Assembly: GCA_003644295.1 (NCBI GenBank)
Contig: QNBZ01000005.1
Span: forward strand, 1 to 17,088
Source of the DNA: Planctomycetota bacterium
GTDB lineage: Bacteria > Planctomycetota > Phycisphaerae > Sedimentisphaerales > Anaerobacaceae
Reading direction: 5' to 3'
Length of the DNA: 17,088 nucleotides
Part shown: positions 1 through 6,547 of the stretch, one piece after another
Layout: the number at the start of each line of letters is the position of its first letter
How positions within the stretch are numbered: position 1 is the stretch's first letter
Notes under the pieces: model-generated
What the model was told of the DNA's origin: nothing
Seen by the model: only the letters and a program-made list of their open reading frames with translations
The model's database searches: none
Made by a program: the position numbers and the translations under genes

Positions 1-123
1 ATTACCAACGTGGCTGCTCAAACTCGCTCTCTCCACGTACAGTTCTTCGAGCGAACCGTCTTCAACTACCGCTACCCTACACTCTTCGCTCTCAGCCACA
101 TTTATAAGCATTTCTCTTGCCAT
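1..123 (-). CDS. rng: Ribonuclease E/G, N-terminal fragment (cut by window edge)
   Basis: Only the first 41 codons are inside the window; the gene runs off the left edge. The start is an ATG at 123-121. The peptide begins MAREMLINVAESEECRVAVV, followed by a DGSLEELYVER stretch and SSHVGN. This is the characteristic beginning of the RNase E/G family just before and into the S1 RNA-binding domain (typically '..NIYKGRV..' next, which lies outside). The family makes endonucleolytic cuts in mRNA and rRNA precursors. The gene starts 4 bases after the stop of the DUF2344 gene, so the two are very likely co-transcribed, and that pairing is common across bacteria. Whether it is an RNase E or the shorter RNase G type cannot be told from this fragment, so the symbol is provisional. 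Confidence 0.9.
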   Translation of the reverse strand, partial: MAREMLINVAESEECRVAVVEDGSLEELYVERASLSSHVGN

Positions 124-127
124 CAGT

Positions 128-787
128 CTATTTCCGTTTTGCAGTCCATTTTATGTTTGTCCGCCTAATTGGTGCCGCTAATTTCTCCATATCCAGTTCC
201 AGCAAGTTCAAAATCTCATCGACTCGTATTGAACCAGCCGAGCTAATGTTACATTCAACAGTTATTCTTCCATCATCAAGTTCAATCGACTTCAAAAACC
301 CCCTTACATCGATACTGCGGGTATTACCTCCGGCGTTTATTCTCCGTTCCAAATTAAGAGTTTCACTCGCTAACAAATTGTCAATCCTGGCCTTTAAGTT
401 GTCATCGAGATATTCCGGCTGTATCACCAACATATACGTAGCTGAAACAGCATTCGGTTTTTTGTGCCCGGCCATTGATACCGTAAGCAACTCACAGCCA
501 TCGGGCAACTGCCCGGCAAGTTTATCTCGTATATCGTGTGTCGTATATCGCATATCTTGCACTCGAAGACAGAGCAAGTCATCATCTGCTTCGACTCCAA
601 CGCTTCTCGGCAATGGCAGTGATACCCTCATACGAGGATTAAAACCCTGGCTATACGCAGTTTTTATATCCGCTCTGGCACAGGCACGCTGAAAGACCCT
701 GACAGTTTCTGCGTGTGATAAGAACCGTAGATTGCCCCGTATCCTGAATTTAACCAAAACCAATGTACCATTCGAAGCCGATAACAT
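128..787 (-). CDS. DUF2344 / TIGR03936 family protein (radical-SAM-linked)
   Basis: The protein has 219 residues. The N-terminal half carries the family pattern: a basic 'KFRIRGNLRFLSHAETVRVFQRA' type block (residues about 13-35), then 'YSQGFNPRMRVSLPLP' (about 45-60) and 'SVGVEADDD'. The family is known mainly as the partner, separate or fused, of a B12-binding radical SAM protein (TIGR03960), often beside RNase E/G and ribosomal protein L21 genes. Its biochemical role is not established. Here RNase E/G follows after 4 bases, as expected, but no radical SAM gene lies upstream. The neighbour there is PTS enzyme I, 16 bases away. The ATG at 787-785 has no good Shine-Dalgarno, and a start a few codons later at a TTG is possible. 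Family assignment is solid; function is unknown. Confidence 0.88.
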   Translation of the reverse strand: MLSASNGTLVLVKFRIRGNLRFLSHAETVRVFQRACARADIKTAYSQGFNPRMRVSLPLPRSVGVEADDDLLCLRVQDMRYTTHDIRDKLAGQLPDGCELLTVSMAGHKKPNAVSATYMLVIQPEYLDDNLKARIDNLLASETLNLERRINAGGNTRSIDVRGFLKSIELDDGRITVECNISSAGSIRVDEILNLLELDMEKLAAPIRRTNIKWTAKRK

Positions 788-803
788 AAGACAGTTTGGG
801 TTA

Positions 804-2543
804 CTAAAAAGTTTCAGGTAAAATCTTTCTCGTGGCGTCGCGAAGATAGCTTGAAATCTGCCTTTCAGAGTTCATAGTGAGTATTTTTCTCGCCACATCA
901 TTGCAGTCCTCGATGGTAACAGAACGAATAATCTGCTTTATTTCCGGTATCATCGGCGGAGCAAGCGACAGTGTTCTGACTCCCATTCCCAGCATTAACA
1001 TAATATGTTCCGGTTCAGAGGCTATTTCACCACAGATACTAATGTCGATTTGCGCTTTGTGCGCATCCTGGATAACCGTTCTGATGAGTCGCAGCACTGC
1101 TGGGTCCACCGTCGAGTATAACGTGGACACCAGTTCATTGCCCCTGTCAACTGCCAGCGTGTACTGGGTAAGGTCGTTTGTTCCGATGCTGAAAAAATCG
1201 GCGTCTCTTGCCAGAGTAAAAGCAGTCAGAGCCGCAGACGGGGTTTCAATCATAATACCTACCTGGATGTTTTTATTATAGTCAACAGATTCTTCATCAA
1301 GGTCTTCCATAACATCACGCAGAATCATCTTTGCCTGCATCATTTCCTGGATATTCGTGATTAAGGGAAACATTATCTTAACTTCGCCGAGTACCGAGGC
1401 CCGTAAAATTGCGTGCAGTTGCGTCTTGAACATCATCAGGTTCTGCAGGCAAAACCTGATAGACCTCAATCCCAGAAACGGATTCGGCTCCGGTGCAAAA
1501 CGTCTGCTTTGAGTATATTTATCCGCCCCGAGGTCCACCGTTCTTATTATCACGGGCCGATGCTTAAAAACACTGACCGTTTCAGCGTAGGCCTGATAAT
1601 GCTCCTGCTCGGTAGGTTCACTCTCGCTGTTAAGATACAAAAACTCTGTTCGATACAACCCTATACCATCCCCGCCCTTCTGCAGAACCTGTTCGGCCTC
1701 ATCCGGAAACTCAATATTACCTAACAATGTAATTTTCACGCCATCACGAGTTACCGCCGGCTTTTCTTTTATCGCATCGAGTTTATGCTCAAGGGCTAAA
1801 AATTCCTGCGAATACTGTTCATACTGCCGGATTGTCTGGCTGTCGGGATTTACAACAACAATCCCTCGATTTCCGTCGATAATGACGGTATCTCCACCGC
1901 TTATATTCTCTGTGAGGTCTTCGAGCGCCACGACTGCCGGGATACCTAAAGACCTTGCAACAATAGCCGTATGGCTAGTTCGTCCGCCGGCGTCAGTAGC
2001 AAGTCCTTTTACAAAATCCTTATTAAATCCCGCAGTCTGGGTAGGACTCAGCTCTCGAGCAACGATTGCGACCTCCTCGGTCAGGTGTTCGACATCTTCT
2101 CGCTTTTTGCCGAGAAGCTGCCTGAGCAGCCGCCTTTCAATGTCGTAAATATCCGCCGCTCGCTCGCTGATATAGGTATCTTTGGCCTTAGTAAAGTTTG
2201 ACGCAATTTCTCTAAGTATCGCCGAAACTGCGTATTCTGCCGTTACCAAATCTAACCGTACCAAATCCGTTATTTTTTTTCGCAGACTCCTGTCGTGGAG
2301 AAAACGTAAATGAACAGCAAAAATATCCTTTATCTTACTTTCCTGGATTTGGTCACTGGCTGTCTCAAGCTGAGTTAATTCATCGATTGCACTCTTAAAA
2401 GCGTTTCTCACGCGTTGAATCTCCCTTGTTCGCTGCGAAGCATCTATTGAACGCCGTGGAATTCGATAATCCTCGGAATCAATAATCAGCGACTTGGCAA
2501 TAGCAATGCCAGGGGAAACAGCTATTCCTCTTTTTATTTCCAT
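804..2543 (-). CDS. ptsI: PTS enzyme I (phosphoenolpyruvate-protein phosphotransferase)
   Basis: Full-length enzyme I of 579 residues, the usual family size. It takes phosphate from phosphoenolpyruvate onto a histidine and passes it to HPr in the cytoplasm. The swivelling domain carries GGRTSHTAIVARSLGIPAVV with the phosphorylated His at residue 191. The C-terminal PEP-binding barrel carries GLYRTEFL (Arg298), IIRTVDLGADK (Arg334), NPFLGLRSIR, MIETPSAAL, GTNDLTQYTLAVDRGN and ICGEIASEP with the catalytic Cys at 504. All residues expected for activity are present. It begins with an ATG at 2543-2541, 52 bases after the HPr stop, with a palindromic repeat in the spacer. It is the third PTS component in the cluster after EIIA and HPr. 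No EIIB or EIIC gene is visible, so a regulatory role is inferred. Confidence 0.96.
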   Translation of the reverse strand: MEIKRGIAVSPGIAIAKSLIIDSEDYRIPRRSIDASQRTREIQRVRNAFKSAIDELTQLETASDQIQESKIKDIFAVHLRFLHDRSLRKKITDLVRLDLVTAEYAVSAILREIASNFTKAKDTYISERAADIYDIERRLLRQLLGKKREDVEHLTEEVAIVARELSPTQTAGFNKDFVKGLATDAGGRTSHTAIVARSLGIPAVVALEDLTENISGGDTVIIDGNRGIVVVNPDSQTIRQYEQYSQEFLALEHKLDAIKEKPAVTRDGVKITLLGNIEFPDEAEQVLQKGGDGIGLYRTEFLYLNSESEPTEQEHYQAYAETVSVFKHRPVIIRTVDLGADKYTQSRRFAPEPNPFLGLRSIRFCLQNLMMFKTQLHAILRASVLGEVKIMFPLITNIQEMMQAKMILRDVMEDLDEESVDYNKNIQVGIMIETPSAALTAFTLARDADFFSIGTNDLTQYTLAVDRGNELVSTLYSTVDPAVLRLIRTVIQDAHKAQIDISICGEIASEPEHIMLMLGMGVRTLSLAPPMIPEIKQIIRSVTIEDCNDVARKILTMNSERQISSYLRDATRKILPETF

Positions 2544-2550
2544 AATCTCG

Positions 2551-2575
2551 TACCTTGCCTGCCGGCAGACAGGTA
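2551..2575. repeat. Imperfect palindromic repeat between ptsH and ptsI
   Basis: A 25-base near-palindrome runs from TACC to GGTA with the perfect core CTGCCGGCAG. It fills half of the 52-base spacer between the HPr stop and the enzyme I start. The 'AAGG' that could help ribosomes load on ptsI lies in its minus-strand 3' arm. Its form resembles short dispersed intergenic palindromes of the 'CTGCCGGCAG' kind found in many genomes, but copy number cannot be judged from one window. Confidence 0.55.
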
Positions 2576-2595
2576 TCGTATTGCGTTAACAGTAA

Positions 2596-2889
2596 TCAAT
2601 TATTTGGCATTGGTTCATTGAAGTGCTTTTCTTCAACAAGCTCTCGCAAAGCATCAACGGCTTGTTTGGCATCCGTACCCTCAGCTTTAACTTTTAGCTT
2701 AGTGCCACAAGTTGCGGCAAGCATACTCATCTGCATAATACTCTTGCCGTCCACATCATTTTCCACATTGCTGACGGTAATATCGCAGTCAAACTGATTT
2801 GCAACATCAACAAATTGCATCGCAGGACGCATATGAAGTCCGTCTGCGTTTTTTATCTCAAGCTCTATTTCGCAAACCGTCCGCTCCAA
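2596..2889 (-). CDS. ptsH: HPr phosphocarrier protein
   Basis: HPr shuttles phosphate from enzyme I to EIIA proteins. I start it at the TTG at 2889-2887, which gives 97 residues beginning (M)ERTVCEIELEI, because an AGGAG lies 8 bases before it. The ATG at 2910-2908 would put that Shine-Dalgarno inside the gene and add seven residues foreign to the family. The active-site histidine is His19 in DGLHMRPA (the usual form is GLHARPA). A KSIMQM segment carries Ser50, the site that HPr kinase phosphorylates in many lineages. The 31-residue His-Ser spacing matches the classical His15/Ser46 pair. The retained serine suggests regulation by an HprK kinase, which is not seen in this window. The gene lies between EIIA (56 bases upstream) and enzyme I. 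Confidence 0.95.
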   Translation of the reverse strand: MERTVCEIELEIKNADGLHMRPAMQFVDVANQFDCDITVSNVENDVDGKSIMQMSMLAATCGTKLKVKAEGTDAKQAVDALRELVEEKHFNEPMPNN

Positions 2890-2897
2890 TGTATCTT

Positions 2898-2902
2898 CTC
2901 CT
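2898..2902 (-). promoter_or_regulatory. Shine-Dalgarno AGGAG deciding the ptsH TTG start
   Basis: On the minus strand AGGAG is followed by 8 bases and TTG. The resulting protein starts where HPr proteins normally start, so the site supports the TTG over the ATG 21 bases upstream. Confidence 0.75.
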
Positions 2903-2945
2903 GCGTGCATTTTTACACCAACTTCATATCCATAAATTTATGTTA

Positions 2946-3419
2946 TCACAAAGACGGATTTTCGTCGGCTTCTCTGATGAGGTCTTCAATTTGCTCGACC
3001 GTTTGTGATTGTCTAAGAAACTTGCGGAACTTTTCCTGCTGTAAATGCTTGAACACATTCTCCATCGCCTGCAAGTGCTTGTCGGGGTCGTCCGCAGGGC
3101 TAATTAAAAGTATCACCGAATAAACCGGCTGCTTGTCCAAAGAAGAAAAGTCAATACCTGCGCTGCTTCGTCCAACCGCAGCAATTACATCCTTAACCTT
3201 CTTGTGCTTTACATGAGGAACGGCAACGCCCTTGCCTATACCGGTGCTTGCCTCTTTTTCTCTTTGAATCACCGCCCTGATAATCTCCCGACTTACTGCA
3301 TTTCCGAGCCGGCCGGCTTGAGTAAGCGCCGAAACAAGCTCAGCTATTGCACCATCACGGTCGTCAGCTTTTAGCTCAGGAATTATCGCCTCAAAACAAA
3401 CAAAATCTGCCAGTTTCAT
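2946..3419 (-). CDS. ptsN: PTS EIIA, fructose/PtsN type
   Basis: A single-domain EIIA of 157 residues. The active-site motif GIGKGVAVPHVKH puts the phosphorylated histidine at residue 69. Other family marks are the REKEASTGIG lead-in, the VILLISPADDPDKHLQ strand-loop and a helical C-terminus ending RKFLRQSQTVEQIEDLIREA. I chose the ATG at 3419-3417 because GGGAG sits 5 bases before it; an upstream TTG would overlap that site. EIIA domains of this class either feed fructose/mannitol permeases or act as the nitrogen-PTS regulator. With HPF directly upstream, HPr and enzyme I downstream and no EIIB/EIIC nearby, the regulatory reading is more likely, but the sequence alone does not decide it. The symbol reflects that inference. 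Confidence 0.9.
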   Translation of the reverse strand: MKLADFVCFEAIIPELKADDRDGAIAELVSALTQAGRLGNAVSREIIRAVIQREKEASTGIGKGVAVPHVKHKKVKDVIAAVGRSSAGIDFSSLDKQPVYSVILLISPADDPDKHLQAMENVFKHLQQEKFRKFLRQSQTVEQIEDLIREADENPSL

Positions 3420-3424
3420 TCTGT

Positions 3425-3429
3425 CTCCC
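3425..3429 (-). promoter_or_regulatory. Shine-Dalgarno GGGAG for the EIIA gene
   Basis: GGGAG on the minus strand, 5 bases before the ATG at 3419. It overlaps the in-frame TTG at 3431 and so argues against that longer start. Confidence 0.65.
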
Positions 3430-3501
3430 AAAAATTATTATCTCGGCTGGCATATCCATCCAGAACACAATCGCAAAACGCCGTCACTTCAAAAACATTC
3501 G

Positions 3502-3822
3502 CTACGCCAACTTTGCATTGCCCGTGTGCTTGCTATTCCGTTCCCTGTCCTTTTTTCTCCTGAGCTGTCTTTCGAGTTTATGGACGGCCATGTCAATACA
3601 CTTGTAGGCATCTTTGCAGGTTTCGGTAACAATGAAAACCTTACTATGTTCAGCCCTTGCAATTATCTCTACGATTATATTACCAGCATGGCTGTTGTCG
3701 ATAACCACCTCAACTTGATTAATACTATTATAGTACTTAGGAAGCTTTGAGCTTTTTTGCTCTGCGTACCTTTTAATGGCCTCAGTTATCTCGATATGCT
3801 TACCGCTAATAGTAAAAAGCAA
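3502..3822 (-). CDS. hpf: Ribosome hibernation promoting factor, short HPF/RaiA type
   Basis: 106 residues of the S30AE/HPF family, which binds the small ribosomal subunit at the mRNA/tRNA channel and silences ribosomes when growth stops. The start reads (M)LFTISGKHIEITEAIKRYAEQK, followed by KLPKYY, a VEVVIDNS strand, and DAYKCIDMAVHKLERQLRRKKDR, the basic C-terminal helix of the family. It is the short form: the dimerising C-terminal domain of long HPF is absent. The start is a TTG at 3822-3820 with a perfect AAGGAG 7 bases before it. The EIIA gene follows after 82 bases. An hpf-ptsN pair is also found in the proteobacterial rpoN region, although no rpoN is present here. Confidence 0.93.
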   Translation of the reverse strand: MLFTISGKHIEITEAIKRYAEQKSSKLPKYYNSINQVEVVIDNSHAGNIIVEIIARAEHSKVFIVTETCKDAYKCIDMAVHKLERQLRRKKDRERNSKHTGNAKLA

Positions 3823-3829
3823 AACTGTT

Positions 3830-3835
3830 CTCCTT
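3830..3835 (-). promoter_or_regulatory. Shine-Dalgarno AAGGAG deciding the hpf TTG start
   Basis: AAGGAG on the minus strand, 7 bases before TTG at 3822-3820. No ATG or GTG with comparable context lies nearby, so the TTG start is well supported. Confidence 0.8.
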
Positions 3836-3859
3836 AACTACTTGCTACCAAAATCTATT

Positions 3860-4579
3860 TTACCCTTTTTTATCTTCCGAATTGCCACGTGGCAAAGATT
3901 CAACACTCATATTAGCTTGCGGCGCTATGACCCCGGCACTGATTGTAAATCTCAACGCCTCTTCTATAGTCATATCCAACTCTATCGTCTGTTCTTTAGG
4001 TACCATTATAACGAAGCCGGTAAATGGCGTTGGCGAAGTCGGGATAAGAATGGTAAGAAATTCCTTTTCCACATTTTGCGCAACTTTCTTAAGACCGGTG
4101 CCGGTAACCATACCCAGCGACCATATACCATTCCGCGGATACTCAACCGCAACAACCCTTGAGAACATGCTCTTTTGCGCATCCATAGTAAAGACAAAGT
4201 CGGTAACCTGTTTTATATAAGGATATACCTGTCTCAGGAACGGCGTGTTCATTATGAACTTTTCAATCATTCGCCACAGGGTTCTTCCAACCACACTGGC
4301 TAACAATGCGCCGACTATGCAAACCGCAATCAGCGCTACAAGAAATCCTACTATGGAGCCGGGCCCTTCTACCAAAATTGCATTCAGCTCCTTTTTGCCG
4401 ATACCTCCTTCGCCCTGGATGAACATTATCAGCTGAACCAATCCTCGGTTTATATGGATACTGATGTTATCCTGGATGAACTTGTACCCCCAGATGAATA
4501 TCCAGATTGTTACGATGGTCGGCAATAATACTGCCAGCCCACGCAGGAAGTAGCTCTTAAAACGTCCGGTAATGCTCAT
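3860..4579 (-). CDS. DUF502 family membrane protein
   Basis: The frame is open further upstream, but I start at the ATG at 4579-4577 (239 residues, MSITGRFKSYFLRGLAVLLP). The family normally starts this way, and a longer start would overlap the upstream flippase gene with basic, Cys-rich sequence unlike any family member. Two membrane helices are visible (about residues 12-32 and 74-97). A soluble C-terminal half carries the family marks NTPFLRQVYPYIKQV, ILIPTSPTPFTGFVIMVP and IEEALRFTISAGV. DUF502 proteins are widespread inner-membrane proteins without an established biochemical role. The gene sits between the UPF0104 gene (37 bases upstream) and hpf (37 bases downstream). The C-terminal tail is charged (NSEDKKG). 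Confidence 0.9.
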   Translation of the reverse strand: MSITGRFKSYFLRGLAVLLPTIVTIWIFIWGYKFIQDNISIHINRGLVQLIMFIQGEGGIGKKELNAILVEGPGSIVGFLVALIAVCIVGALLASVVGRTLWRMIEKFIMNTPFLRQVYPYIKQVTDFVFTMDAQKSMFSRVVAVEYPRNGIWSLGMVTGTGLKKVAQNVEKEFLTILIPTSPTPFTGFVIMVPKEQTIELDMTIEEALRFTISAGVIAPQANMSVESLPRGNSEDKKG

Positions 4580-4616
4580 CTTGATTCTCGATACTCTTTG
4601 CCCACAACACGGTAGG

Positions 4617-5660
4617 TTAATTTGTGGACTTGCTATAGTCAACAAAAAAGTCTTTTGGCAAATGCGCCCCGAGCAGATGTATAACCGCCCCCGGCAAAGA
4701 GGCAAGTATCCATACGGCCCGCTGGCACAACGCCAGCGCATACGCCGAACCCTCCGCAACGTTGGCAATATTAATAAACAGAACCATAAGCATTCCTTCC
4801 ACCACTACGGCGCCGCCGATACTGATGGGTATGGCCCCCAATACCCACGTCAGCGTGAAAAATGCATAGTAATACTTGATGCTGGCGGTAATCCCAAGGC
4901 TTCTCCCAAGAACCCAAAAACCGGTAATCACCATAATCTGCAGAAAAAAAGTCAACCCAAATACTACGAGTATCGTCAGAGGTTTGCTGCAGTAAAGAAT
5001 GGCAGAATCTTTGAATTTCCAAATTGCCCTCAGACTATGCGCACAGATAAACGACCATACTTTCGCCAATATCATTCGAGTTGGCTTGTAAAGAGCAAAT
5101 CCGAGAAGAATGATTAATAAAGCTACAAAAAACCAGAAAATAATCCCTTTATATTCGCCCACGGACCGAAGAAAACCGCTTTTTTTTTCAGTCGCAGTTA
5201 TATCACTCTGCCCTTGCAAAAAAAGCAAGTAGAAAAAAGCTGCTATTACCAGTGTACTTAACAGCCCGACGACTCTGTCAACAAAAACACTCAAAGCCGC
5301 TTCAAACTTTCTGTCTGTATGCCTTGTAACATACCAGGCCCGAACCAAATCTCCGCCTACAGAACCTGGCATACAATTATTGTAAAAAAGCCCCAGGAAA
5401 TGCAGTCTTACCGCTGCCCAAAATCCTATGAATATCGATTGAGCCCTCAGTAATATCCACCAGCGAAATCCCACAATTATCTGGCTGACAACAAAAATGC
5501 CGAGGGTAGCTATGAAAATCAGGGCATTGATTTCTGTTAACTTTCGCCATCTTTGTTCCTGGCTGCCCCAAACTATCGCTCCGATAATCCCGGCAGTAAC
5601 AAAAGCGATACGCAAAAACAAAAATACATATTTGCTTTTTTTGCCTTTTGTTTTTGCCAT
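4617..5660 (-). CDS. UPF0104 / lysylphosphatidylglycerol-synthase-like flippase membrane protein
   Basis: 347 residues with about eight hydrophobic helices. Family marks are RLHFLGLFYNNCMPGSVGGDLVRAWYV (about residues 85-111; Pro and the GGD.xR motif are the conserved core), SVFVDRVVGL (about 124-133) and PISIGGAVVVEG (about 278-289). The family (TIGR00374, related to AglD and to the membrane domain of MprF) is linked to movement or modification of lipids and lipid-linked sugars. No soluble aminoacyl-transferase domain is attached, so lysyl-PG synthesis is not expected. Substrate unknown. It is the first gene of the minus-strand run, facing hisI across a 156-base region; the ATG at 5660-5658 has no strong Shine-Dalgarno. 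Confidence 0.87.
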   Translation of the reverse strand: MAKTKGKKSKYVFLFLRIAFVTAGIIGAIVWGSQEQRWRKLTEINALIFIATLGIFVVSQIIVGFRWWILLRAQSIFIGFWAAVRLHFLGLFYNNCMPGSVGGDLVRAWYVTRHTDRKFEAALSVFVDRVVGLLSTLVIAAFFYLLFLQGQSDITATEKKSGFLRSVGEYKGIIFWFFVALLIILLGFALYKPTRMILAKVWSFICAHSLRAIWKFKDSAILYCSKPLTILVVFGLTFFLQIMVITGFWVLGRSLGITASIKYYYAFFTLTWVLGAIPISIGGAVVVEGMLMVLFINIANVAEGSAYALALCQRAVWILASLPGAVIHLLGAHLPKDFFVDYSKSTN

Positions 5661-5737
5661 TGAACCAACTTTGCTTAAAAAAACTTGTTTTTACAGATAA
5701 TAACGGGTAAATTGATAGTTTAAAAGTTAAAAGTGAG

Positions 5738-5774
5738 CTAAAGTGAACTAATCCGCCGCAGGCGGAAACTTTAG
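5738..5774. repeat. Nested inverted repeat with TCCGCC-GCA-GGCGGA core
   Basis: The core 5752-5766 is a perfect 6-base stem with a 3-base loop. It is flanked by CTAAAGT (5738-5744) and its inverse ACTTTAG (5768-5774), so the whole can fold as a longer hairpin. A 'TCCGCC..GGCGGA' palindrome is a common dispersed-repeat form. There is no T-run directly after it in either direction, so it is not a classical terminator. It lies about 45 bases before the hisI start. Confidence 0.55.
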
Positions 5775-5806
5775 GAACTCCAAACTTTAGACACTTTTCA
5801 ATAAAT

Positions 5807-5810
5807 GGAG
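5807..5810 (+). promoter_or_regulatory. Shine-Dalgarno GGAG deciding the hisI GTG start
   Basis: GGAG followed by 6 bases and GTG at 5817-5819. No ATG upstream in the frame gives a better start. Confidence 0.65.
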
Positions 5811-5816
5811 TAACAA

Positions 5817-6239
5817 GTGGCAACAAAACCTATTGAAGAAAGTTTGGAATTTACTCCGAAATTCGACGACAATGGCCTGATACCTGTTATAGCTCAGGAC
5901 GCAAAAACCGGCCAGGTTCTGATGGTCGCCTATATGAACCAAGCAGCTCTTGATTTGACAATTCAGACCGGTTACGCCACATACTTTAGCAGGACACGGC
6001 GGAAATTATGGAAAAAAGGCGAAGAAAGCGGACACGTCCAAAAAGTCGAGCAGATACTCGTTGACTGCGACCAGGACTGCCTACTGCTCAAGGTAATTGT
6101 TGACGCTGGCCAGTGCCACGTCGGCTATCAATCCTGCTTCTACCGTGCATTGAAAAAGGACAACAGCAAAGAACTTAAGTTTATCGCAGAAAAAACCTAC
6201 GACCCTCAAAAAACTTACAAAAATAGGGAAAATCACTGA
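5817..6239 (+). CDS. hisI: Phosphoribosyl-AMP cyclohydrolase
   Basis: 140 residues. HisI opens the purine ring of phosphoribosyl-AMP, the third step of histidine synthesis. Motifs seen in order: LIPVIAQDAKTGQVLMVAYMN (about residues 21-41), SRTRRKLWKKGEESGHVQ (58-75), DCDQD (83-87, binding Mg and Zn) and GQCHVGYQSCFYR (98-110). The zinc ligands Cys84, Cys100 and Cys107 are all present. The start is a GTG with GGAG 6 bases before it. It is a stand-alone HisI without a fused HisE pyrophosphohydrolase domain. No other his gene is in the window, so it appears to be a single-gene unit. No convincing terminator follows. Confidence 0.95.
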   Translation: MATKPIEESLEFTPKFDDNGLIPVIAQDAKTGQVLMVAYMNQAALDLTIQTGYATYFSRTRRKLWKKGEESGHVQKVEQILVDCDQDCLLLKVIVDAGQCHVGYQSCFYRALKKDNSKELKFIAEKTYDPQKTYKNRENH

Positions 6240-6319
6240 GCGCAACTGCTCGATACAAAGGAACTTGTCGAATTTACGCTTCGATAACATACAAAAAAAC
6301 GTATCGTCCAATAATTTTC

Positions 6320-6348
6320 TTGACTTTAATTCGATAAGCGGGTAGAAA
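6320..6348 (+). promoter_or_regulatory. Candidate sigma-70-type promoter
   Basis: TTGACT (6320-6325), a 17-base spacer and TAGAAA (6343-6348). Five of six -35 bases and four of six -10 bases match the consensus, with ideal spacing. It would give a transcript with a leader of nearly 200 bases before the secreted protein. Planctomycete promoter consensus is not well known to me, so this is tentative. Confidence 0.4.
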
Positions 6349-6482
6349 GCGATACTGGAGTATTGGGCTTTTTGTGAGGAGTGGATAATGCCTTTTTGCT
6401 TATTCTGGATTTGCCACCGTTCAAAAAGCAAGAATTTCTTCAAAAAACACGTTCTATTTCAAGATTTCAGGAGAGTTTGCTT

Positions 6483-6545
6483 ATGGAACATCATATAAGG
6501 ATTGGTTTGATACACTTATTCAGCAATACTATTCAGGAGGACTAA
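6483..6545 (+). CDS. Putative 20-residue leader peptide
   Basis: ATG at 6483 with AGGAG at 6469-6473 (9-base spacer), reading MEHHIRIGLIHLFSN... for 20 codons and ending in TAA at 6543-6545. The stop lies 2 bases before the ATG of the secreted protein, and the AGGAGG of the latter is inside the last codons of this ORF. The arrangement is what translational coupling or a leader-peptide control would look like. The peptide has no run of a single amino acid that would point to classical attenuation. At this length it could be chance; the good ribosome site is the main support. Confidence 0.4.
   Translation: MEHHIRIGLIHLFSNTIQED
6535..6540 (+). promoter_or_regulatory. Strong Shine-Dalgarno AGGAGG for the secreted repeat protein
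   Basis: A perfect AGGAGG followed by 7 bases and ATG at 6548. It is the strongest ribosome site seen in the window, in keeping with high expression, and overlaps the end of the leader ORF. Confidence 0.85.
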
Positions 6546-6547
6546 TT

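Larger units (their letters stand above)
5661..5816. other. Divergent intergenic region between the left operon and hisI
   Basis: This 156-base, AT-rich gap must hold the promoters for the minus-strand operon and for hisI. On the minus strand TATTAT (plus-strand 5698-5703) is a possible -10, but I see no convincing -35 at the right distance. The right half carries a 10-base tandem repeat (5731-5750, AAGTGAGCTA then AAGTGAACTA), the palindrome at 5752-5766 and two direct copies of AAACTTTAG (5766-5774 and 5782-5790). No gene is visible. Confidence 0.5.
6240..6547 (+). other. 308-base leader region upstream of the secreted repeat protein
   Basis: AT-rich sequence between hisI and the large secreted protein. 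It contains a possible sigma-70-like promoter (6320-6348) and a short leader ORF (6483-6545) with its own ribosome site. A CGATAC/GTATCG pair (about 6251 and 6301) is too short and distant to call a structure. A minus-strand open frame crosses into hisI but has no codon signal of its own. I see no other gene. Confidence 0.5.

Noticed and set aside
117..692. Plus-strand open frame of 191 codons opposite the DUF2344 gene
   Set aside because: It is the complement of a gene with clear family motifs, has low-complexity Ser-rich sequence and no ribosome site.
3882..3895. Perfect 14-base palindrome TTGCCACGTGGCAA near the DUF502 stop
   Set aside because: It is coding sequence, short and without a matching second site or T-run; chance is a sufficient explanation.
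4580..4768. Longer start for the DUF502 gene, adding 63 residues
   Set aside because: The extension overlaps the upstream flippase gene and is Arg/Cys-rich and unlike the family, whose proteins begin at the ATG at 4579.
4572..5117. Plus-strand open frame of 181 codons over the flippase gene
   Set aside because: It lies antisense to a membrane protein with conserved motifs; its own product is basic and motif-free.
6081..6443. Minus-strand open frame of 120 codons across the hisI end and the following gap
   Set aside because: It overlaps the HisI metal-binding region antisense, has no Shine-Dalgarno and no recognisable motif.
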